A stretch of DNA of 64,000 nucleotides from Cyanobacteria bacterium FACHB-471 (lineage in GTDB: Bacteria > Cyanobacteriota > Cyanobacteriia > Elainellales > Elainellaceae), in assembly GCA_014695345.1 (NCBI GenBank), contig JACJOC010000087.1:124001-188000 (forward strand). The letters are read 5' to 3'. The notes beneath the pieces were generated by a model. It was given only the letters and a program-made list of their open reading frames with translations. It did not search any database and was not told where the DNA came from. Position numbers and translations under genes: made by a program. Of the stretch, positions 8,298 to 16,222 are shown piece by piece. The first letter of the stretch is position 1. Each line of letters starts with the position of its first letter.

Positions 8298-9281
8298 CTA
8301 TTTCCCAACCCCTGAACGAGGTACCCCAATTGGTCCTGGATCGTAAACCTCGGGTACCCCAACGGGCCCGGGTGAAGGAACGCTTCCAGGAGTATCTACT
8401 TCAGTTTGAGGAGCTTCATTCGTAGTGTTTTGATCGCCAACGCTGGGATCTCCTATTTCAGGTTGCTGAATATCGTTTTGAGTTGGGGGAGCGGTGTCGC
8501 TGGTGTCTTCTCCAACGCTGGGATCTCCAAGAGCAGGCTGCCGGGGATCGCCTGTGTTGCTCCCAGATTGTCCTGCGGGTTGTTGATTGAGTGTGTTGCT
8601 GGGTTGAGTGCTTGGGGTGCCTGGAGCTTGCTGAGGCTCACCTGGAGGTGTCTGTGAAGAAGTTCCCGAAGTGGGTTGAGTCGTAGGACTAACCTGAGCA
8701 TTAGGTGGAATGACAATCGTTGTCGCAGGAGTAGTTGCGGGAGTTTGAGCGGTTGGCTCGGGTGTTGTTGGGTTGTTGGGGTCTGCTGTGGATTGGGTTG
8801 GTACCGCTGGGGTGGGCTGTGCAGCGGTAGCAGGAGCAAGGCTCTCGAAGCCTAGTAGGGTTCTGGCATCGCTGTAGTAGGTTGCCCATTGCTGAGGGTC
8901 TGGGCGACTACGCCAATTGTCGCGGTTGACTTCTAGGGACAGAAGGGGAGCTACTAAACCAGCACTTTCACCTAGAACCGTGACGGCTACACCACTCGTT
9001 GCGCTGCTTGCAAAGTTTTGCTGCGCAGTTGCTCTAGCAGCGGCTTCTGCCCGGTTGATCAGTGTTTCAAAACTTTCGTTAGGTTGGCGCTGGAGGGAGA
9101 CGCTAACTTGATTGGTTTGAGCGTGGACAGCTTGGGGGGCGATCGCTTCCACTAGCAAGACTCCACTGGACAACCCTAAAACAGTTGCCATAACAGGGGC
9201 GATTGCCCTTCCTAAACCCAAGCAAAAGCAGGATTTAACTTGAACATTCCCTTGTATGGAAACAGACTTCAAGAATTCCAC
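8298..9281 (-). CDS. Secreted Pro/Thr/Gln-rich hypothetical protein
   Basis: Not recognised. From GTG 9281 (GGAGGA seven bases upstream) it is 327 aa. Residues about 23-55 form a hydrophobic stretch ending AVHAQ, consistent with a Sec signal peptide. A short ordered region (about 60-145) is followed by a long Pro/Thr/Gln/Ser-rich linker that probably stays unfolded. Near the C-terminus the motif GDPSVG occurs twice (LGDPSVGE, IGDPSVGD), and the end has VGVPEVYDPGPIGVP. It looks like an exported cell-wall or sheath protein. The composition is unlike its housekeeping neighbours. Confidence 0.75.
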   Translation of the reverse strand: MEFLKSVSIQGNVQVKSCFCLGLGRAIAPVMATVLGLSSGVLLVEAIAPQAVHAQTNQVSVSLQRQPNESFETLINRAEAAARATAQQNFASSATSGVAVTVLGESAGLVAPLLSLEVNRDNWRSRPDPQQWATYYSDARTLLGFESLAPATAAQPTPAVPTQSTADPNNPTTPEPTAQTPATTPATTIVIPPNAQVSPTTQPTSGTSSQTPPGEPQQAPGTPSTQPSNTLNQQPAGQSGSNTGDPRQPALGDPSVGEDTSDTAPPTQNDIQQPEIGDPSVGDQNTTNEAPQTEVDTPGSVPSPGPVGVPEVYDPGPIGVPRSGVGK

Positions 9282-9635
9282 AGTAGATTCCTCCAAAGCT
9301 GAAAAGTCATGGCAAGCTCTCTCGGGACAGGTCTAATTTGGCGTTGCCATATATGCAGAAGATAACGATATGAGAATGCTCAGTCATGCTCCCTAAAGAA
9401 GATTCTTGACTTTAGTGAACTGCGAAAGTTTATATTCAGATCTAAGTCGAAATCAATCATCACTAACTTGAGGTGGCAACCAGACTCAGAGCAATAGTGA
9501 ACGGCACGACTTCTAATCCTCTTCTGATTTTTTGGCTCAGACCTTGCCTCAAAATCAGTTAGATTTTTGCCGATAAACCACTTATTTGTGTTATCTTCTG
9601 GGCACCCTATTTAGTACTTATTTGGGGCATCTGTA
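9282..9635. other. Gene-free divergent promoter region
   Basis: About 350 bp between the divergent secreted-protein and pseudo-caspase genes. No coding frame, tRNA or strong hairpin is visible. It presumably holds both promoters, but I cannot place them with confidence. Confidence 0.5.
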
Positions 9636-11738
9636 ATGACAAGTTACTGGGCGATCGCAATTGGCATCAATCAGTATAAGTTCTTCCAACCGCTAATTTA
9701 TGCCCAGCGCGACGCACGGGCAATGCGCGACTTTTGGGTAGGTGAAGCAGGTTTTGCTCCTGATCAGTGTTTGATGCTGATTGACTCCGACGCGAAGGTG
9801 GAGCGGGGTGCAATCTATCCTAATCGAGAGAATATTCGCGACTACGTCACTCAACTGTGTCAGGAGCAATTGCCAGCAGGTGGCTTCCTCTGGTGCTTTT
9901 TCAGCGGCTACGGGATGCAGTTTGAAGGGCAAGACTATCTGATGCCGATTGATGGCGATCCGGAGCAGGTAGCTACTACAGGAATTGCCGTTGAGGAAGT
10001 GTTTAAGCTGCTAAAAGCAGCGCCAACTGACAAAATTTTGCTAACGCTAGACATGAATCGCAGCAAAAATGCTCTAGCGGGCGAAGGCATTGGTGAGCAA
10101 ACTATTGCTTTGGCAGACACTTACGGCATTGCAACGCTGTTGTCTTGTCAACCCGAGCAGACTTCCCATGAAACGCTGGCTCTGCGTCAAGGGCTATTCA
10201 CGGCAGCGCTATTAGAAGGATTGCGCTATCGCGGCTGCATCACGCCTGACTCGCTGGCTCATTACTTGAGCGATCGCCTGCCTGCCCTAAGTGACTACCA
10301 TTGGCGACCCAAACAGCAGCCCTTAGCCATTATTCCGGTTGAGCAAAGACATCAGCTGATTTTGCCGCAGCAGGCGATCGCCAAAGTTGGAGCAGATTAC
10401 AGGCCTGATTTTGTAGCAAGTGATTTACCAACCACTTCGTCGATTAGCCCTTCTCAAAGCCTAATTGTTTATCCAACACAGCCTTCTGTTGCAGATGATC
10501 TTGATCCGGTTTTGACACCCGAAACCCTCAACGGTAACGCTGAAACGCTCAATGGCAAAGGAACAAATAGCCCTGCTTCAGTTACCTCAGTCGATGTAGC
10601 CTATGAAGACGTTGAGTCTGAGTCAGACGATGTGTTTTGGCAAAGGGTGCGGCTGTGGGGCAGTGTGGCAGTGCTGTTGCTATTTTTGGGCGTCCTGCTG
10701 AGCAACTGGGCAGCGTTGCGAAATTCATTTTTCCCTGCTCCGGAGGTGGCTTCTGAAGATTCCGACGGCTCTGACGGAATTGAAGCTGCCACTTCAAGTG
10801 TTAATTCCAGCCCTGCTGACCCAGAAACATCCTCTCCGCTAGCACCTGCTCCTTCCCCTGATGCTTCGTCAGAGGGAGCAAGCTCGTTTATGGCTCCGCC
10901 AGAGTCTCCTGATGCCGGAGCGTTACCGAACTCAGAACAACCCTCTCCTACCGCTGAGAATGGGGAAGGACAGTCTACACCCCCTGCAACGCTAGGCAAT
11001 GCTCGTGCTGCTCTGCAAAATCAGCGCCAGGAAGAGGCGATTGCCCTGCTTGACCAGATTCCAACCGAACAGCGCACAGAAGACTACACTCAACTGCGAA
11101 CTGAAGCAGAACAGGCACTAAACCAGGCACGCCAGCGAAATCAAGCAATCTTGAACAATGCCAGAGCAGTGCTGAGCCGTTCTAGAGCGTTGAATGCAAC
11201 CAACCAGGCTTCTGATTTTAGTCAGGCGATCATTATTGCCCGTCAGGTTCGACCCGGACAACCCTTGTATCAACAAGCCCAGCAGAGTATTGCAACTTGG
11301 AGCCAAGTCATTCTAGACCTGGCTGAAGGAAGAGCCGGACAAGGAAATTTAAATTCTGCGATCGCTGCTGCCCGTTTGGTTCCGTCTAGTAGCCCAGAAG
11401 TTTACTCAGCCGCGCAACAATCAATTGCCCGATGGCAGCAGCAGCAAGCCAACCAGGAAACTTTGCAGCAGGCACGAAGCTTAATTCGACGCAACCAGGC
11501 TTCTTCTTACAATCGGGCGATTACCATTGCGCGTCAAATTCCCGCCAACCAGCCTTTACATAATGAGGCGCAGCAGTTAATTGGTGAGTGGAGCCAAGCA
11601 ATTCTCGATTTGGCTCGTTCTCGTGCAGATCGGGGTCGGTTAAACAGTGCGGTACAGACGGCTGCATTGGTTCCTGCTAATACGCCTGCTCATACTGCGG
11701 CTCAAGAGGCGATCGCTTCTTGGAGAAGTCAGCTTTGA
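9636..11738 (+). CDS. Pseudo-orthocaspase (YN variant) with TM segment and helical repeats
   Basis: Caspase-fold (peptidase C14) p20-like domain at residues 1-240. The catalytic His position is Tyr92 (FFSGYGMQ instead of SGHG) and the catalytic Cys position is Asn141 (LDMNRS instead of DxCRS). Proteolysis is therefore not expected; such Y/N-substituted pseudo-orthocaspases are known in cyanobacteria. A single membrane segment lies near residues 340-358, followed by a Ser/Pro/Glu-rich linker. The C-terminus holds two copies of a roughly 100-residue helical repeat (QAIIARQV..QPLYQQAQQSIATW and QARSLIRR..AITIARQIPANQ). The N-terminal domain is inferred to be cytoplasmic. A scaffolding role is plausible but unproven. 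Confidence 0.87.
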   Translation: MTSYWAIAIGINQYKFFQPLIYAQRDARAMRDFWVGEAGFAPDQCLMLIDSDAKVERGAIYPNRENIRDYVTQLCQEQLPAGGFLWCFFSGYGMQFEGQDYLMPIDGDPEQVATTGIAVEEVFKLLKAAPTDKILLTLDMNRSKNALAGEGIGEQTIALADTYGIATLLSCQPEQTSHETLALRQGLFTAALLEGLRYRGCITPDSLAHYLSDRLPALSDYHWRPKQQPLAIIPVEQRHQLILPQQAIAKVGADYRPDFVASDLPTTSSISPSQSLIVYPTQPSVADDLDPVLTPETLNGNAETLNGKGTNSPASVTSVDVAYEDVESESDDVFWQRVRLWGSVAVLLLFLGVLLSNWAALRNSFFPAPEVASEDSDGSDGIEAATSSVNSSPADPETSSPLAPAPSPDASSEGASSFMAPPESPDAGALPNSEQPSPTAENGEGQSTPPATLGNARAALQNQRQEEAIALLDQIPTEQRTEDYTQLRTEAEQALNQARQRNQAILNNARAVLSRSRALNATNQASDFSQAIIIARQVRPGQPLYQQAQQSIATWSQVILDLAEGRAGQGNLNSAIAAARLVPSSSPEVYSAAQQSIARWQQQQANQETLQQARSLIRRNQASSYNRAITIARQIPANQPLHNEAQQLIGEWSQAILDLARSRADRGRLNSAVQTAALVPANTPAHTAAQEAIASWRSQL

Positions 11739-11915
11739 TACTCTCACAACCTTCTACGCTCTACTCGTCATAACCCTGCCCGGGAATTACTTCGCTGGCT
11801 TTAGCGACATTCAACCCCTTCGGGAAAAGTTTTTCCTGATTCTTCAGCAAGTCTGACCTTATTTGTGGGAAGGCACGGTTGAAGGAAGAGGGCAGACTAC
11901 GCAACTTGACCTGAC

Positions 11916-12131
11916 TTAAAGCGAAGCAATAATGGCATTTTTTATGGAATTAATATAGGCATCTATTTGTTGAATTGCCTGTGTATTGCTATTTGCTCCG
12001 ATATCCTTAACGCCATCACCAACACTCTTACCGACGCCTGCTGCACCAATACCTGACACAAGTGTAATTGCACCAGCGATTGCAGTAGGCGGAAATAGCA
12101 TCAAAGCAGCGCCTGTTACCATAGCTGCCAT
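11916..12131 (-). CDS. Small glycine-zipper peptide, possibly frameshifted
   Basis: A 71-aa hydrophobic peptide rich in Gly/Ala with GxxxG-like spacing (ITLVSGIGAAGVGKSVGDG), reminiscent of glycine-zipper membrane peptides or bacteriocin-like precursors. ATG 12131 lacks a clear ribosome site. The best-placed start is ATG 12163, with GAAAGGA upstream, but its frame stops after four codons (ATG AAT CTT AAT TAG). A one-base shift would fuse it through LAASGAG to this frame. Either the gene is broken by an indel or the downstream ATG is used. Function unknown. Confidence 0.45.
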   Translation of the reverse strand: MAAMVTGAALMLFPPTAIAGAITLVSGIGAAGVGKSVGDGVKDIGANSNTQAIQQIDAYINSIKNAIIASL

Positions 12132-12163
12132 CCCAGCGCCGCTAGCAGCTAATTAAGATTCAT

Positions 12164-12479
12164 GTGGTAATTCCTTTCGTGGTGCAGTTAACTCAAGTTT
12201 TCCCACAAGTTCATCGTTGTGTGGCTTCGACTTGAACTGGTAATCAACTACAGACGATTCCTTAATCACACCTACCAAAAAACAATACTTACTTCAATCG
12301 GAGAAGTAGTGCTTAATAGATTGAATTGAAGGAGGAAATGGGAAGTCACTCCTAATCTGGGATATGTCGGATAAATTGACGTTCCGCATGGTACCCATCA
12401 GGTTGTGGTCGCACCGTAGATTTCCCACAACATTCTGATTGACAAAGGACAAATAGTCACCTTAACAACTCCACGTTCC
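12164..12479. other. Gene-free intergenic stretch
   Basis: No reading frame of note. It contains the likely promoter of the small glycine-zipper peptide (minus strand) near its left end and nothing else that I can identify. Confidence 0.4.
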
Positions 12480-12529
12480 AAAAGATCGAGGGGAAGCATA
12501 GCAGCACTACACTTCCGCCTCGATCTTTT
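12480..12529 (-). terminator. Intrinsic terminator of Gly-rich secreted protein gene
   Basis: Perfect 12-bp stem AAAAGATCGAGG / CCTCGATCTTTT with an internal GGAAG/CTTCC extension, just after the stop of the minus-strand gene at 12545. Confidence 0.85.
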
Positions 12530-12544
12530 AAACTTTTTGTACCC

Positions 12545-13729
12545 TCAATCCTGAGTCAGTGTGATTTCGGTAGGTCGGCTTGTCTCATTATTGAGGCTAG
12601 CCGCAGCACGAACGGTGTAGCGGGTTCCGGGGACAGGAATGCGAGGTCCGGGAACCTCTACTTCAAAGCGTCCATTTCGGTCAGCGGTGACTTCTTCGTC
12701 AAGCAGAGTTTGTCCGCCCAGGTTAACGACACCCAGCACCGAGACTCTGGACGTGACCCGCACATCGACAGTGGCATTGGGGCGAGTTTGACCCACCAGT
12801 GTGAAACCGCTGCCGCTGACTTCACCCCCATTACGGTGACTGGTAAAGCTGGGTTGAAGCTGCTGGGTTGTGCTGCCCGTGTTGCCTCCAGTGTTACCTC
12901 CAGTGTTACCTCCGGTGTTACCTCCAGTGTTGCCCGATCCAGTGTTGCCTCCGGTATTGCCTCCAGTGTTGCCCGATCCAGTGTTGCCTCCGGTATTACC
13001 TCCAGTGTTGCCCGTTGAGCCACTGCTGTCTGGTACTACAGCCGTTCCGCCAGCATTGGGGTTAAATACGACGGGTTGAGAGGCAGCTCCAAAGGTGGTT
13101 TGGTTTTGGCGACGCAGGCGACCGACGACAATTCCTTCATTCAGGCGATCGCTCGACTGTACGTTTAGCGTTGCTACATACACGCCAGAGGAAACTTCCT
13201 GAGCCTGTAGCTCTCGCACAGTGCGTCCATCTTGAATCAACAAAACTGCAGCCTGTGAACCAGGCGTGCCATTAATGGTTGCCAAAAATGTGGTGCCTGG
13301 GCCAAGTGGGTTGCTGGCGGCATTGTGCGTAACTGAGCTAACCTGCACCGCAGCTTGAGGTTGCTGCACGGTGAATGCCCAGTTGACACTACGCTGTTCA
13401 CCGTTGGCATTACGGTAGTCAATTTGCACTCGTGATTGACCCGGAGGCAAAGGTTGAGCAGGACGGTAGCTAAAGAAGTTCCGCGTCACCGTACTGCGAT
13501 TGGTGACATCCTGTCCATTGACGAGAATTCGCACAGAGTTGAGGTCAACCGCGGGCGTGTTGCTCGTGTCAAATTGACCAGAGATGGAAGTGTCAGGCGG
13601 CACGTTTTGACTATTCACATCGGGGCTGACATCGACAACCCGTTGCGCCAGGGCAGCTTGCTGAGGTGAAGCGATCGGAGAAATCAGCAAACCTGAAACC
13701 GCTAGCAGCGTTAAAAGACTTTTCTTCAT
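12545..13729 (-). CDS. Secreted Ig-like domain protein with NTGG repeat linker
   Basis: Exported protein (394 aa): MKKSLLTLLAVSGLLISPIA followed by an A-x-A-like site (ALAQ) forms a signal peptide. Two beta-sandwich-like regions follow (about 30-125 with DVTNRSTVTRNFF, and 130-225). Then comes a Gly/Asn/Thr linker of tandem NTGGNTGG units (about 238-290) and a final beta-rich domain (ASLN, TRPNATVDV, VPGPRIPVPGTRYTVRAAA). Bacterial Ig-like adhesins have this plan, but no family is recognised with certainty. The linker is encoded by a 12-base minisatellite at 12881-13011. Confidence 0.78.
   Translation of the reverse strand: MKKSLLTLLAVSGLLISPIASPQQAALAQRVVDVSPDVNSQNVPPDTSISGQFDTSNTPAVDLNSVRILVNGQDVTNRSTVTRNFFSYRPAQPLPPGQSRVQIDYRNANGEQRSVNWAFTVQQPQAAVQVSSVTHNAASNPLGPGTTFLATINGTPGSQAAVLLIQDGRTVRELQAQEVSSGVYVATLNVQSSDRLNEGIVVGRLRRQNQTTFGAASQPVVFNPNAGGTAVVPDSSGSTGNTGGNTGGNTGSGNTGGNTGGNTGSGNTGGNTGGNTGGNTGGNTGSTTQQLQPSFTSHRNGGEVSGSGFTLVGQTRPNATVDVRVTSRVSVLGVVNLGGQTLLDEEVTADRNGRFEVEVPGPRIPVPGTRYTVRAAASLNNETSRPTEITLTQD
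12881..13011 (-). repeat. 12-base minisatellite coding for NTGG units
   Basis: Tandem copies of a 12-base unit (CCAGTGTTACCT on the plus strand) with third-position variants and two GSG interruptions. The repeat lies wholly in frame inside the gene at 12545-13729, so copy-number change would alter linker length without a frameshift. Confidence 0.85.
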
Positions 13730-14085
13730 AAGAAAACTGAACCTGAATAAAAACCAGGTGAAAACGGTGGTTAGTACTGTAGAATTCCCGACTTAAATGG
13801 AAGTTCCACAAATGGAGAAGTATCAAAAACTACGGTAAATGCGAGTCGCCCTCAGGACGATCAGCCATAAACCGTATCACAGGCTGCTAAATGCACAACA
13901 CTACCAAAGTGGGTATAAAAACTTTTCCTTAAAGGAAATCTGAAAAATAGCGAACGTCCTCCTGAGGAGCCTAGTATCCTGCCGATGAACCCTCGCACGT
14001 TCTAGAAATTCTGACCTGAACGCTACGCCCTACAGGTTTTTGGATCGCAGATTAAACTTCACAAACATCCTCTGAGGCAAATTGG
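13730..14085. other. Intergenic region with short palindromes
   Basis: No gene seen. Perfect short palindromes occur at 13924-13938 (TTTCCTT/AAGGAAA around one base) and 13959-13969 (CTCCT/AGGAG around one base). They could be operators, but I have no independent support. Confidence 0.4.
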
Positions 14086-14337
14086 TCAGTTAGATTGAGA
14101 ATCCAAACGTTTGTTGACCCAACTGATTACACCGCTGAGGATTGCACCTCCCATTAAGATTCCAATGGAAGGTGTAAAGACAGGTTCCCACAGTTTGTAC
14201 CAAAGATCTAACCCAAGAGGGATATTTAAAGAGCGTCCTAGAACAGCGATCGCTAGCCAAAAAAAGCTAAACAAAACTAAAAAAATGTTTAGCATTAAAG
14301 CCTGATTTAGCCAGTTTAAAAGTTTGTCTTTCATCAA
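14086..14337 (-). CDS. Small two-TM hypothetical protein
   Basis: An 83-aa protein with two clear hydrophobic helices (about residues 13-34, NIFLVLFSFFWLAIAVLG, and 53-72, TPSIGILMGGAILSGVISW) and a charged C-terminus. No family is recognised. It stands alone, followed 180 bp later by another small minus-strand gene. Membrane location is clear from composition; the role is unknown. Confidence 0.6.
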   Translation of the reverse strand: MMKDKLLNWLNQALMLNIFLVLFSFFWLAIAVLGRSLNIPLGLDLWYKLWEPVFTPSIGILMGGAILSGVISWVNKRLDSQSN

Positions 14338-14437
14338 ATCTGTGAATAATTTGAGCTTAAAGATGAGTAGACCGAGTGTAAAGAGTTCGTTGCTTAAAAG
14401 TGAAAAACAATGCCAGTCATCAGATTAGCAAAAAAAT

Positions 14438-14467
14438 ATGGCTGCACTCTCTGAGAAGAACAGCCAC
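14438..14467 (-). terminator. Terminator-like hairpin between small genes
   Basis: On the minus strand, arms GTGGCTG and CAGCCAT are followed by ATTTTTTT. It lies 52 bp after the stop of the small gene at 14519. Confidence 0.65.
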
Positions 14468-14518
14468 ATTAGTAGAAGCAGAAAACAAAAGTACTCATGA
14501 AAGCTTGTAAAAGCCTGC

Positions 14519-14710
14519 TTAGACTAATTCGTTAGATTCTTCTGAAAGCTGCAGATTATCTGGATCTACATAGTGGCAAGTTGCATCGTCAATGCAAATC
14601 AACGCCCAACCTGATTGATCAATGCCCATGAACTTGTAAGACGCTTCTTGAACAAAAAATCCTTTGTGATTACGAGTATCCGGTTTCACTTCAACGTTGT
14701 GAGTGACCAT
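14519..14710 (-). CDS. Small hypothetical soluble protein
   Basis: A 63-aa acidic protein (from MVTHNVEVKPDTRNHKG to EESNELV) with no membrane segment or known motif. ATG 14710 is chosen because AAGGAG lies nine bases upstream; TTG 14719 would abut that site. A terminator-like hairpin follows. It has good coding character and a ribosome site but no assignable function. Confidence 0.65.
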   Translation of the reverse strand: MVTHNVEVKPDTRNHKGFFVQEASYKFMGIDQSGWALICIDDATCHYVDPDNLQLSEESNELV

Positions 14711-14881
14711 AGTTAACAACTCCTTGAATTTTTTAAAAGCTCTGATGCAACGAATAGCGATAAGAACAGCTCATCGTTTACTTCATCGAATCTTATCATT
14801 AGATTTTCAGATCTATCGTTAAATTATTTTGAGCTTAAGATTACAATCTCGAAATAACAGAAATGCTGTGTTTCGACAGCT

Positions 14882-14918
14882 AAAACGCCGACCAACTCTG
14901 AGGTTAATCGGCGTTTTT
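14882..14918 (-). terminator. Intrinsic terminator of TPR gene
   Basis: Perfect 10-bp stem AAAACGCCGA / TCGGCGTTTT with a 16-base loop, 57 bp downstream of the minus-strand TPR gene. Confidence 0.8.
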
Positions 14919-14974
14919 AGGTCGCATCAACGAATTGCCTTACTTTTGCAACAGGCTACTTGTGAAAGCTTGGA

Positions 14975-15400
14975 CTAGCTGCCAAACAGCCATTCCTTAA
15001 CTCGGTTCAGGCTTTTCCAGTCTGGTTTTCTGCTTAACCCTTCTTCAACATTCTGTTTAACTTCGTCGCGCAGTTCGGGTACAGCCATGATCAGTTGTTC
15101 AGCCACTTCTACGTGCTGTCGAACTCCTTTTTGAGCTGTTTCCAGCATGGCGATCGCCAAATTAACTCGCGCCTGCGGATCTTGAGGATTCAGCTTAACT
15201 GCCTTTTGAGCAGCTTTGTAAGCCTGTGTCGGCTTACTGTCCAGCAAATACAGCCAGGCTAAACATGTCCAGGCAGGACTACTCTTGGGGGCACGATCGC
15301 ACACCTCTTTAAAGACCGGAATCAACGTTGCAGGAGGGTCGCCTGCGTGATACCGCTCAATGCCTTGATCGAACAACGTTTCAACTGTAACCTCAGTCAT
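14975..15400 (-). CDS. TPR repeat protein
   Basis: A 141-aa soluble protein with two to three tetratricopeptide-like helical pairs (AWTCLAWLYLLDSKPTQAYK, then AVKLNPQDPQARVNLAIAML). TPRs mediate protein-protein contact. ATG 15400 (MTEVTVETL) is preferred over the upstream TTG 15412. It lies downstream of the A-type Fe-S carrier on the same strand, but a very strong hairpin (15448-15500) separates them, so it probably has its own promoter. A C-terminal EEGLSRKPDWKSLNRVKEWLFG region is outside the repeats. Confidence 0.85.
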   Translation of the reverse strand: MTEVTVETLFDQGIERYHAGDPPATLIPVFKEVCDRAPKSSPAWTCLAWLYLLDSKPTQAYKAAQKAVKLNPQDPQARVNLAIAMLETAQKGVRQHVEVAEQLIMAVPELRDEVKQNVEEGLSRKPDWKSLNRVKEWLFGS

Positions 15401-15447
15401 ACAGCGTCCCAATTTAACTCTTTAAACTTAAACGCTACAGCAATTCT

Positions 15448-15500
15448 GGGTAGTTTATGAAAGCACCTGCCCTCAGGGCGGGTGCTTTCATAAACTACCC
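15448..15500 (-). terminator. Long hairpin terminator after A-type carrier gene
   Basis: Perfect 20-bp stem (arms GGGTAGTTTATGAAAGCACC and its complement) extended by an inner GCCC/GGGC pair. It lies 27 bp after the stop of the gene at 15528. It is much longer than an ordinary terminator; the two sides of the stem could also be a palindromic repeat. Confidence 0.75.
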
Positions 15501-15527
15501 TTTCAAAAATTAAATCAGCCACACATG

Positions 15528-15881
15528 TCAAGAAAATGACTTGCCGCAGCCGCAGGTCTGATTAGCGTTGGGGTTAGTGAACTGGAAGCCGCCACCAATC
15601 ATTGCATCGCTGTAGTCTAAAACCAAACCATAGAGATAAAGCATACTCTTAGGGTCACAGACTACTTTGAACCCTTCATAGTCGTACACTTCATCACTTT
15701 CTCTAATATTGCTAGCGTCTTCGAAGTCCATCATGTAAGACATTCCAGAGCAGCCTCCCTGCCTCACTCCAACTCGCAAGCAGAGATCCTTGCCTTGCCT
15801 TTCCCGTAGCATCAGGACATGGTTTAGGGCTGTCTCAGTCATCTGAATGCCCCGTTGTTGAGACTGGGTTGCTTGTGTCAT
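15528..15881 (-). CDS. A-type iron-sulfur carrier (SufA/IscA/HesB family)
   Basis: A 117-aa protein of the HesB/IscA/SufA family, which accepts and delivers Fe-S clusters to target apoproteins. The three conserved cysteines are present: GGCSGM in the middle and CGCGKSF at the C-terminus. AAGGAG lies about 12 bases before ATG 15881. The length is normal. A single cysteine desulfurase gene lies about 7 kb away and may be its sulfur source. It is the SufA-like class by sequence, but sub-class cannot be fixed by eye. Confidence 0.94.
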   Translation of the reverse strand: MTQATQSQQRGIQMTETALNHVLMLRERQGKDLCLRVGVRQGGCSGMSYMMDFEDASNIRESDEVYDYEGFKVVCDPKSMLYLYGLVLDYSDAMIGGGFQFTNPNANQTCGCGKSFS

Positions 15882-16222
15882 GGGTATTAGAGACTCCTTA
15901 GTGCTATCAAACGTGCCCTGTCAAAGTTTTCAATCCTGCGGATTGACCGTGCAGAGTCAGGTTGAATTACTTTATGTTCCTGCATCTATTATCCTGATCG
16001 TAGCGGATTTGAGGCAATCTTTGGCTGGTGCGGTGGTCTTGAGGTCAACTCCCTCTATCAGATGTGCTGATAAAAGAGGTTAGAGAAGGTCATTCAATGT
16101 TTAAGATGAATGTCTATGCCCTCACGTCCTGGGTTTGCTAAGCCCACTTAAGACTGATTCTTGCTTTCAGGCTTAGCGTTTCATCTAAACCCACACTAAT
16201 CACTCAATCAATTGGTTGGTCT

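Noticed and set aside
12710-13079. Long Cys-, Val- or Pro-rich plus-strand frames opposite the NTGG repeat
   Set aside because: They are shadows of the 12-base minisatellite in other frames, with highly biased composition.
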